This document shows positions 1 to 5,870 of a DNA stretch of 5,870 nucleotides, piece by piece. This stretch comes from Halieaceae bacterium UBA4438 (GTDB lineage: Bacteria > Pseudomonadota > Gammaproteobacteria > Pseudomonadales > Halieaceae). The translations under genes and the position numbers were made by a program. Position 1 is the first letter of the stretch. Each line of letters starts with the position of its first letter. The stretch covers positions 1 to 5,870 of the forward strand of contig DGPO01000013.1 in NCBI GenBank assembly GCA_002390485.1, written 5' to 3'. The notes beneath the pieces are model-generated. The model was not told the DNA's origin and did no database searches. It saw nothing but the letters and a program-made list of their open reading frames with translations.

Positions 1-1448
1 GCGAAGATCTCCCAGTCGTGGAGGGTTCCCTCGGGCTTATCAAATATTGCGGGACTGAAACGCGCGGTGTTTCGAACAGCGAGATTATGGAAGGCAATAT
101 CGTAGTGGTCGTGCTCTAAGGGTGATGTTGGCGGCAAAATGACATCCGCGTGTCGGGTGGTTTCGTTAAGTGCGGGATCTAAGGAAATCATGAAGTCGAG
201 GGTCTCTAAAGCCTCGTCCACCGCCCGTCCATTGGGGGTTGATAACACTGGATTTCCTGCGCCCGTAAACATGAGCTTTATTTGGCCTTCACCCGGTGTG
301 CGGATTTCGTCCACGAGCGTCACCGCTGGGAGCTCATAATTGAACTCGGGTAGACCGCGACCACGGCTGACAAAGCGACCAAAGCCCCCAGCGCCTGTAT
401 TCGCAACCTGATCCATCGCAGGCAGCGTGAAGAGGCTGCCGCCAGGTTTGTCGAGATTTCCGGTAATCACGTTCAGCACCTGAATGGCCCACTGGCAGAG
501 CGTTCCGTAGGCTTGCGTGCTGACCCCCATGCGTCCGTAGCAAATGCCGGCTTTGGCAGAGGCTAAGTCATGTGCCACCTTTTCTATGTGCCCTGCCTCT
601 ATACCGGTAATGTCAGCTGCCCACTCGGGGGTGAGCGCCTGTACTGCTTCTTGAACGGCCTCAACGCCGTCTGTGAACTCTGCGAGTGCACCAAGTGCGG
701 CGAGGTTGTCTCGAAATACGACGTGTATGAGTCCGAGTAAAAAAGCCGCGTCGGTTCCGGGTCGAATGAAGTAATGTTCACTGGCAAGCTCTGCCGTCTC
801 GGTTTTTCGTGGATCGATAACCACTAATTTGCCACCGCGCGCGGTGAGCTCTTTGATGCGACGACGGACATCTGGGACGGTCCAAATGCTCCCGTTGGAG
901 GCCAGTGGATTAGCACCTAACATCAGGAAATAGTGTGTTCGATCGATGTCAGGGATCGGATTGAGCAGCATGTGGCCGTAAAGCCACATTGACACGAGGT
1001 GGTGTGGCAGCTGGTCGACCGACGTGGCCGAAAAGCGATTTCGTGTTCGGATGTGACGGAATAAATTACGCTGATGCGTCATCATTCCATAATTGTGAAC
1101 GGAAGGGTTTCCAAAGTAGGCGCCAACAGCGTTCACGCCGTGCGATTGAATTGCGGATGCCAGCGCGTCGGCGGCCAGATCAAGCGCCTCGGACCACTCA
1201 ATTTCCACGTGATGATAGTGACCTGCAACAGATCTAACGCGCTTCAAGGGCTTTCTGAGACGATCTGGATCCTCGTGGATATCTTGCAAAGCGACAGCCT
1301 TTGGGCAGACGTGGCCGCGGCTTAAAGGGTCGTCTTTATCACCTCTAATATCGATGACGCTCTCGCCCGTAGTTTTGATGACGAGACCGCACATGGCCTC
1401 ACACAAATGGCAAACACGATGATGTGTTTTAACGTCGTCAGCACTCAT
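1..1448 (-). CDS. Molybdopterin-dependent oxidoreductase, MopB/formate dehydrogenase-like (partial, C-terminus outside window)
   Basis: The minus strand is open from an ATG at 1448 to the window edge, giving 482 residues with no stop. An upstream GGAG, seven bases before the ATG, supports this start. Residues 13-48 carry a 4Fe-4S motif C-x2-C-x3-C-x27-C (C13, C16, C20, C48), followed by PKA with Lys50, the lysine usually placed between cluster and pterin in this superfamily. Later family-typical stretches are LMLGANPLASNGS (about 175-187), VVIDPRKTET (about 209-218), HYFIRPGTDAAFLLGL (about 225-240), a GAGNP segment near 396-400, and HADVILPPTSPLE near 430-445. By family knowledge it binds bis-MGD molybdenum or tungsten and transfers electrons to or from a small substrate. 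With no Tat signal before C13 it should be cytoplasmic. Asp145, in SATSVDQLPHH, seems to sit where formate dehydrogenases have Cys or Sec, and the following residue is Gln rather than His, so a formate dehydrogenase call is not safe. The substrate is unknown. The C-terminal dinucleotide-binding domain lies beyond position 1. Confidence 0.93.
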   Translation of the reverse strand, partial: MSADDVKTHHRVCHLCEAMCGLVIKTTGESVIDIRGDKDDPLSRGHVCPKAVALQDIHEDPDRLRKPLKRVRSVAGHYHHVEIEWSEALDLAADALASAIQSHGVNAVGAYFGNPSVHNYGMMTHQRNLFRHIRTRNRFSATSVDQLPHHLVSMWLYGHMLLNPIPDIDRTHYFLMLGANPLASNGSIWTVPDVRRRIKELTARGGKLVVIDPRKTETAELASEHYFIRPGTDAAFLLGLIHVVFRDNLAALGALAEFTDGVEAVQEAVQALTPEWAADITGIEAGHIEKVAHDLASAKAGICYGRMGVSTQAYGTLCQWAIQVLNVITGNLDKPGGSLFTLPAMDQVANTGAGGFGRFVSRGRGLPEFNYELPAVTLVDEIRTPGEGQIKLMFTGAGNPVLSTPNGRAVDEALETLDFMISLDPALNETTRHADVILPPTSPLEHDHYDIAFHNLAVRNTARFSPAIFDKPEGTLHDWEIF

Positions 1449-1521
1449 AGTTCTTCTCCGTATGAAAGACGCGAGACCGGCCTCCGCGGTAATGGTTTTT
1501 TTAGCCGCGATTCGAAGGATC

Positions 1522-1550
1522 ACTATACAGGCTAATGAATGAAACAATAA
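1522..1550 (-). promoter_or_regulatory. Possible sigma70-type promoter for the oxidoreductase gene
   Basis: Read on the minus strand, 1527-1522 is TATAGT, a 5 of 6 match to the -10 consensus, about 74 bases before the ATG at 1448. The bases 17-18 further upstream (TTTATT/TTATTG) match the -35 consensus poorly, so if the promoter is real it is weak or activator-dependent. The flanking 1531-1556 stretch is AT-rich compared with the rest of the window, which fits a promoter. This rests on visual matching only. Confidence 0.3.
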
Positions 1551-1598
1551 AAAGGTCAGCTGCGGACCTGTCTGTGCATTGATGAGTAGTTAAGTCAT

Positions 1599-1615
1599 CG
1601 GACAGTGAATGTCCG
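1599..1615. promoter_or_regulatory. Inverted repeat in the divergent intergenic region, candidate operator
   Basis: CGGACA (1599-1604) and TGTCCG (1610-1615) are perfect inverted 6-base arms around a 5-base centre. A weaker relative, CGGAC-2-GTCTG, lies at 1563-1574, with its first half-site 36 bases before the matching half-site of the 17-nt repeat. The site lies between two divergent genes, 89 bases before the amidohydrolase ATG and about 150 bases upstream of the oxidoreductase ATG, where a regulator could act on either. No T-run follows, so it does not look like a terminator. Which protein would bind is not shown; the TetR-type protein at 5229-5819 is one candidate by proximity only. Confidence 0.35.
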
Positions 1616-1703
1616 GCCGTCGTCAGCGCCTCGGATTTGCGCGTAGCGGAAATTTCTGCTCCCCTCGTGATACAGACCATTTCGTCGATCGAAGGATAGA
1701 ACT

Positions 1704-1772
1704 ATGGCGCTTAAAATGTGGATTACTCGCTTGGGAGTTGTCGCGATGCTTTGCACAGCCTTCGCACGTGCA
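1704..1772 (+). other. Sec signal peptide of the propeller amidohydrolase
   Basis: Residues 1-23 have a short basic n-region (K4, R9), a hydrophobic core GVVAMLCTAF and an A-R-A cleavage box before Glu-Asp. Cys17 sits inside the hydrophobic core without the small residues of a lipobox before it, so signal peptidase I processing is more likely than lipoprotein attachment. There is no twin-arginine motif. Confidence 0.85.
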
Positions 1773-4700
1773 GAAGACGTGCAGGAGGATGCCGGTGACT
1801 TACCGCTCGCAGGCGACACTCAGCCGCTGAGCTTCAAGACCAATGAGGGATCGTGGCTCACGCTCGATGCATCGCCGGATGGAAAGACGTTGATTTTCGA
1901 TTTGCTGGGTGACCTATACGTGTTGCCTGTTGAAGGCGGTGTCGCCAGACGCCTCACGGCGGGACTGGGCTATGACAGTCAGCCGGTCTTTTCACCCAGC
2001 GGCGAACGCATTGCGTTTATCAGTGACCGCGATGGTGCCACTAACTTATGGGTTGCGAACGCGGACGGCTCGAGTCCTCTTAAAATCTCAAAAGAGCGTC
2101 AGTCGGGTTTAATTTCACCGGCCTGGTCTTCGGATGGGAACTACCTGTTTGTCACGAGAGTAGGCCGCGATACTGAGCTGGTGATGTATCACGTTGACGG
2201 AGGTTCCGGTATTACGCTGTCCAGTGCGGGTGAGAATGAGAAATTTTGGGGGGTTGGTGTTCAAGCGTCCACAGACTCAGATCAGCTCTATTTCGCTCAG
2301 GGCGTTGGATCCAGGCGAGACATGCCCGCGACTCAAATTTCTCGTTATTCGTTAAGCACGGGACAGATCGAACCCCTGACTCAAGCTGAAGGCGGTGCTT
2401 TTCGTCCGGTGCTCTCGCCCGATGGCCGTTTTATGGTCTACGGCACTCGTTTCGAGACTCAGACCGGCTTGCGTATTCGTGACCTCCAGTCGGGTGACGA
2501 TCGCTGGCTCACCTATCCGATTCAGCGAGATGCTCAGGAGAACTTTAGACCGCCAAGCCGCGATCTACTGCCGGGCTACACGTTCACAGCAGACGCAAGC
2601 GCGGTTATTTTTAACGCGTTTGGAAAAGTGTGGCGTGTGGAGGTCTCATCGAGCGAAAGGACCGAAGTACCTTTTACTGCTGAGGTGAGTCTTGATGTGG
2701 GGCCAGATCTGACAGCGGGATACCGGGTGCCCCAGGGAGATCTTACGGCCACCTTGATTCAGGACCCTCGCCTGTCTCCCGACGGCAACAGGATTGCCGC
2801 GTCCGTACTCGCCAATATTTACGTCATGGATACGGACGGAGAAAATCTAAAGCGGTTGTCTGACGACATGAGTGGAGAATTCAAGCCAGTCTGGTCACCC
2901 GACGGTCGTTGGCTCACTTATACGACATGGTCGCAGGCAAAAGGTGGGCACATTTATCGAATGCGGTCTGATGGGAGAGGACGCGCGCAGCGACTGACCG
3001 AGATCGCGGCATTTTATACGGATCTGGCGTACAGCCCTGACGGTGAGTCAATTGTCGCGATGAGAGGTAATGAGTATTTACGCAATCAAACATTTAGTGA
3101 GTTTGGGGGCTTACGTATTCCCCTTGAGCTCGTCAGACTGCCGGCAAAGGGCGGCCCCTCGACTGTCTTGATGACGACAGAAACCGCACGCTACCCCCAT
3201 TTTGGTCCAGAGCGTGATCGAGTGTATTTGACGGATGAGAACGGGTTGTTTTCGCTTCAGTTGAACGGCAGGGATCGGCGTGACGAGCTGGTTGTTAACG
3301 CACCTCGGGGTAATCGGAGGGGGAAAACACCGCCTCGAGCCGAAGCCATTTATATGCATCCCGATGGAACACACGTGCTGGCCTTTGCAAATAAGCAGGT
3401 TTGGGTCATCGCGCGGGCACCCGCAGGTGCCAAAGCACCAGAAATTACGTTACGAAGCGGCGGGCTACCGGTTAAGCGATTGACCCATATTGGTGCTGAT
3501 TATCTGGGTTGGACGCCAGACGGTCAGGGCGTCTGGTGGGCCATTGGCAACACGTTTTACTCAAGACCTTTGGCGTCGATTGACTATCTGCGTTCTGACG
3601 ACACTGATGTGAATGACGACGCTGATGTCAATGATGACGAAGAGGGTAATGACGTGACGTTCGCTCCTGAGGACAGGCATGCTGCAGTCGCAGCGGTCAA
3701 AATGAATGTCCAGCGACCCAGGGATAAGGCCGAAGGCACACTGCTCTTAGAGCATGCCAATGTGATCAGTATGGCGGGCGAGACGACCCTCGCCATGAAT
3801 ACGGTGGAACGCGATCAAGACATCTTGATTGTTGATAACCGTATTCGTGCTGTCGCTGCACACGGTTCACTTGCGGTGCCTGATGATGTGACGCGCATCA
3901 ATATAGAAGGTCGGTATGTCACGCCAGGTTTTATTGATACTCACGCGCACTGGGAGTTCCGAACCAGTGACGTATTGGAGCCCCACAATTGGTCACTGGT
4001 TGCTAATGCGGCCTACGGCGTAACCGCGGGCCTCGATGTTCAAACGGCGTCGAACGATTACTTGGCGTATCGAGATTTCGTCGAAATAGGTCAATCGATT
4101 GGGCAGCGTGCCTTCATGACGGCGCGTGGCGTGTTTGGCGATACTGACTTTCAGTCCTATGACGAGACTTACTCGTATCTCCGGCGCTACAGAGATCACT
4201 ACAAAACGCGAAATATTAAGAGCTATGTAGTGGGTAACAGGGAGCAACGGCAATGGGTGGTAAAGGCCAGTAAAGCGCTTGGTCTGATGCCGACGACAGA
4301 GGGCGCGGGTGATCAGGCGCTGAATATTACTCATGCGATCGATGGCATGCACGGTAACGAACACACCCTCCCCGATGCACCCTTTTTCACCGATGTGGTC
4401 GAGCTGTTCGCTAAGACGAAAACAGCTTATACGCCAACGTTGGTCGTGCAATACAACGCGCCGACCTTGGTCGACTACTTCTTCACCCGCACCGAGGTGC
4501 ATGACGATGTGAAATTACAGCGGTTCTATCCGCACAATCGTCTGGATGAGCTGACACAGCGACGATCAACGTGGCTCCGTGATAATGAATTTGATTTTAA
4601 GCAGGGGGCGGCGCAGGTCGCGAAAATCCAGCGGGCTGGTGGTTTGGTCGGTGTTGGTGGACACGGAGAACTGCAGGGTCTGGCGTATCACTGGGAAATG

Positions 4701-5021
4701 TGGGCCTTTGAGATGGGTGGGATGCGGCCTGTTGAGGTGTTGAGGGCAGCCACGATTGATGGCGCGAAAATTATCGGTATCGATCAGGATCTTGGCTCGA
4801 TCGAGGTGGGGAAGCTCGCTGACCTGGTCATTCTTGATGCTAATCCGCTGAGCGATATTCGAAATACCACAAGTCTTAGCAGGGTAATGATTAATGGGCG
4901 GCTGTATGACGCGAACACAATGGATCAGCAATGGCCTGAGCAGAAGCCGCTTCCCGAGTTCTGGTGGTGGGACCAAGAGGATGTTCGCTTCTCGGTAACG
5001 CCTGTGGCTCAAGGGAAATAG
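1704..5021 (+). CDS. Exported TolB/PD40 beta-propeller amidohydrolase fusion protein
   Basis: This 1105-residue protein begins at an ATG with AAGGA seven bases upstream; an in-frame stop at 1668-1670 rules out a much longer start. Residues 1-23 form a Sec signal peptide (K4, R9, hydrophobic 10-20, ARA before ED), so the mature protein should be periplasmic or secreted. Residues about 45-625 form TolB/PD40-type propeller blades, marked by nine SPDG-like turns beginning near 57, 97, 142, 238, 358, 398, 444, 552 and 604, probably in two propellers. An Asp-rich linker (631-650) leads to an amidohydrolase domain: a beta-sandwich strand set from about 678, PGFIDTHAHW with metal-type H747 and H749, IKSY with K839, a His-rich stretch with H877, H883 and H887, GGHGE with H987 and E989, then ATIDGAKIIGID (1016-1027) and GKLADLVILDANPL (1036-1049), as in imidazolonepropionase/prolidase-like members. 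Such proteins are assumed to cleave amide or peptide-like bonds using bound metal; the substrate is unknown. The propeller may restrict access or bind substrate, as in tricorn- or prolyl-oligopeptidase-type enzymes (inference). No frameshift or missing domain was seen. Confidence 0.95.
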   Translation: MALKMWITRLGVVAMLCTAFARAEDVQEDAGDLPLAGDTQPLSFKTNEGSWLTLDASPDGKTLIFDLLGDLYVLPVEGGVARRLTAGLGYDSQPVFSPSGERIAFISDRDGATNLWVANADGSSPLKISKERQSGLISPAWSSDGNYLFVTRVGRDTELVMYHVDGGSGITLSSAGENEKFWGVGVQASTDSDQLYFAQGVGSRRDMPATQISRYSLSTGQIEPLTQAEGGAFRPVLSPDGRFMVYGTRFETQTGLRIRDLQSGDDRWLTYPIQRDAQENFRPPSRDLLPGYTFTADASAVIFNAFGKVWRVEVSSSERTEVPFTAEVSLDVGPDLTAGYRVPQGDLTATLIQDPRLSPDGNRIAASVLANIYVMDTDGENLKRLSDDMSGEFKPVWSPDGRWLTYTTWSQAKGGHIYRMRSDGRGRAQRLTEIAAFYTDLAYSPDGESIVAMRGNEYLRNQTFSEFGGLRIPLELVRLPAKGGPSTVLMTTETARYPHFGPERDRVYLTDENGLFSLQLNGRDRRDELVVNAPRGNRRGKTPPRAEAIYMHPDGTHVLAFANKQVWVIARAPAGAKAPEITLRSGGLPVKRLTHIGADYLGWTPDGQGVWWAIGNTFYSRPLASIDYLRSDDTDVNDDADVNDDEEGNDVTFAPEDRHAAVAAVKMNVQRPRDKAEGTLLLEHANVISMAGETTLAMNTVERDQDILIVDNRIRAVAAHGSLAVPDDVTRINIEGRYVTPGFIDTHAHWEFRTSDVLEPHNWSLVANAAYGVTAGLDVQTASNDYLAYRDFVEIGQSIGQRAFMTARGVFGDTDFQSYDETYSYLRRYRDHYKTRNIKSYVVGNREQRQWVVKASKALGLMPTTEGAGDQALNITHAIDGMHGNEHTLPDAPFFTDVVELFAKTKTAYTPTLVVQYNAPTLVDYFFTRTEVHDDVKLQRFYPHNRLDELTQRRSTWLRDNEFDFKQGAAQVAKIQRAGGLVGVGGHGELQGLAYHWEMWAFEMGGMRPVEVLRAATIDGAKIIGIDQDLGSIEVGKLADLVILDANPLSDIRNTTSLSRVMINGRLYDANTMDQQWPEQKPLPEFWWWDQEDVRFSVTPVAQGK
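3603..3638 (+). repeat. 18-bp tandem duplication encoding an Asp/Asn-rich linker
   Basis: Two adjacent in-frame 18-base units (3603-3620 and 3621-3638) match at 15 of 18 positions and encode TDVNDD and ADVNDD (residues 634-645). The surrounding residues 632-650 are also rich in Asp, Glu and Asn. The stretch lies between the last propeller blade and the start of the amidohydrolase domain, so it is probably a flexible, strongly acidic interdomain linker. A calcium-binding role is conceivable from the D-x-N-x-D-like spacing but is not shown. Confidence 0.8.
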
Positions 5022-5136
5022 GCGGCGATAGCGTGACCGGCGTTTGCATCGGTGTCGGTGACGGCATTGCACCGAGGTGATAGAGATTCCGTTGTTATTG
5101 ATCTCTTTCATCCTTCATCCGCGGGCCACTTGGTGA

Positions 5137-5164
5137 TTCAGGCCGTTACCGTTGTGGCTATAAA
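5137..5164 (+). promoter_or_regulatory. Possible promoter of the TetR-type gene
   Basis: TATAAA at 5159-5164 matches the -10 consensus at 5 of 6 positions. TTCAGG at 5137-5142, 16 bases upstream, is a weak -35 candidate. The predicted transcript would start about 58 bases before the ATG at 5229. Just downstream of the -10 lie the palindrome ACCGGT (5165-5170) and short GTGC/GCAC arms (5169-5172 and 5181-5184), where an autoregulating repressor could bind; this is inference from position. Confidence 0.33.
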
Positions 5165-5228
5165 ACCGGTGCATTACTGCGCACTTCTTGTTGAAATGAC
5201 GGTTGATGAACAGGAATTTGACTAACGA

Positions 5229-5819
5229 ATGGTAAACATTAAGCGAGGTAAAGCGGTCGATGGACGTCGTCTCAGAAGCGAGCGGACGCGGCTCGCGATT
5301 ATCAACGCGGCACTCGCTCTGCAAAAGGAAGGGTTTTTAGTCCCTACTGCGCAACAGATTTCAGACCGCGCGGGTGTTCTTATCCGCACATTCTTTCGTC
5401 ATTTTGAGGACATGGAGGCGCTGTTTAAAGCGGCCGACAGTCAGTTCCGCGAATTTTATGAGGCTCTGTTTCTTGGCGGCGATCGGGAGGGAACGTTCGA
5501 AGAGCGTCTTGATCGTATTGTAGATCGTCGGGCCGATGCGTTTGAGGAGGTCTGGAACTTTGCGTTGGGGACACAAGCGCAGCTCTGGCGTTACGAGACA
5601 TTGCGTGAAAACTATTCGCGTAATCAGCGAGGCTTGCGTCAGAACCTCCAAGACTGGCTGCCCGAGCTGGGCACACTGACTTATGATGATCGTGAGACCG
5701 TTGATGCGATGACGTCGTTTGAGATGTGGCATCGGCTTAGGGGCCATCAGGGACTGAGTAAAGAGGTTAGTGTTCGAATTGTTAAGAGTGCCCTAAAGAA
5801 CCTCACGCGTCGTAACTAG
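5229..5819 (+). CDS. TetR/AcrR-family transcriptional regulator
   Basis: This complete 196-residue protein is of normal length for the TetR family. The DNA-binding domain spans about residues 16-66: helix 1 is RSERTRLAIINAALALQKEG (16-35), and the helix-turn-helix is TAQQISDRAGVLIRTFFRHF (40-59), followed by EDMEALF. The recognition helix carries Leu51-Ile52 where Ser-Arg-like residues are common, which may affect its operator choice. Residues from about 70 on are a helical ligand/dimer domain with little family-wide conservation, so no ligand can be named. The ATG at 5229 is the only good start: an in-frame TAA lies at 5223-5225, two codons upstream, and no ATG follows before the HTH. The ribosome site is weak (AGGA, 13 bases upstream), suggesting low expression, as is usual for a repressor. 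It follows the amidohydrolase gene by 207 bases on the same strand and may act on itself, on that gene or on one outside the window. Confidence 0.92.
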   Translation: MVNIKRGKAVDGRRLRSERTRLAIINAALALQKEGFLVPTAQQISDRAGVLIRTFFRHFEDMEALFKAADSQFREFYEALFLGGDREGTFEERLDRIVDRRADAFEEVWNFALGTQAQLWRYETLRENYSRNQRGLRQNLQDWLPELGTLTYDDRETVDAMTSFEMWHRLRGHQGLSKEVSVRIVKSALKNLTRRN

Positions 5820-5870
5820 CACTCAGAGATCGCTGTGCACGCCCGCGGTGTCATGACCTAGGCGGTGACA

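Noticed and set aside
1476..1502. ACCG/CGGT hairpin followed by a run of seven T, resembling an intrinsic terminator on the plus strand
   Set aside because: The stem is only 4 bp, the T-run is separated from it by five bases, and no plus-strand gene lies upstream to terminate. It falls in the predicted leader of the minus-strand gene.
1752..1754. Cys17 of the exported protein as a lipoprotein attachment site
   Set aside because: The preceding residues A-M-L do not form a lipobox, and the Cys lies inside the hydrophobic core before a good A-R-A cleavage site.
1609..1830. Plus-strand open frame overlapping the start of the propeller-amidohydrolase gene
   Set aside because: It has no ribosome site and no recognisable protein features, and it overlaps the signal-peptide region of a much better supported gene.
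3993..4502. 169-codon minus-strand open frame inside the amidohydrolase domain
   Set aside because: It lies fully antisense to a conserved catalytic domain and its translation shows no family motif, so it is a codon-bias shadow. The same applies to the 4566-5111 minus frame.
5082..5110. AGAGAT/ATCTCT inverted repeat after the amidohydrolase stop, followed by TTTC, as a possible terminator
   Set aside because: The stem is short and AT-rich with a 13-base loop, and there is no real T-run.
5820..5870. GTCATGAC palindrome and near-repeat GCGGTGTCA/GCGGTGACA after the TetR gene
   Set aside because: It is too short and too close to the window edge to assign a role.

Overview
The window holds three genes that look real. 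They are the start of a minus-strand molybdopterin oxidoreductase gene that runs off the left edge, a long plus-strand gene for an exported beta-propeller/amidohydrolase fusion protein, and a small plus-strand TetR-type regulator gene. No RNA gene, insertion sequence, CRISPR array or phage feature was seen. The GC content is moderate (a little over half by eye), the Shine-Dalgarno sites are conventional and coding is dense. The protein styles (a soluble MopB oxidoreductase, a TolB/PD40-propeller amidohydrolase with a Sec signal peptide, a TetR/AcrR regulator) suggest a Gram-negative heterotroph. A marine gammaproteobacterium of the OM60/NOR5 (Halieaceae) kind is my best guess, from general resemblance only.

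Layout. Positions 1-1448 (minus) code for the first 482 residues of the oxidoreductase; its C-terminal cofactor-binding domain lies outside the window. Positions 1449-1703 are a divergent intergenic region with a possible minus-strand promoter and a 17-nt inverted repeat that could be an operator. Positions 1704-5021 (plus) code for the 1105-residue secreted propeller-amidohydrolase. Positions 5022-5228 are a spacer with no convincing terminator but a plausible -10 element. Positions 5229-5819 (plus) code for the TetR-family protein, and the last 51 bases hold nothing I can name.

How the genes may relate: the oxidoreductase and the amidohydrolase are transcribed away from each other and could share control from the 255-nt region between them. 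The TetR gene follows the amidohydrolase on the same strand after a 207-nt gap, so it probably has its own promoter. Nothing in the sequence shows that the three form one pathway: one protein is predicted cytoplasmic and redox-active, and another is exported and hydrolytic. I found no clear novel system. The points most worth a second look are the apparent Asp in place of Cys/Sec at the molybdenum-ligand position, the atypical metal-site motifs of the amidohydrolase, its Asp/Asn-rich linker encoded by an 18-bp tandem duplication, and the intergenic inverted repeat.
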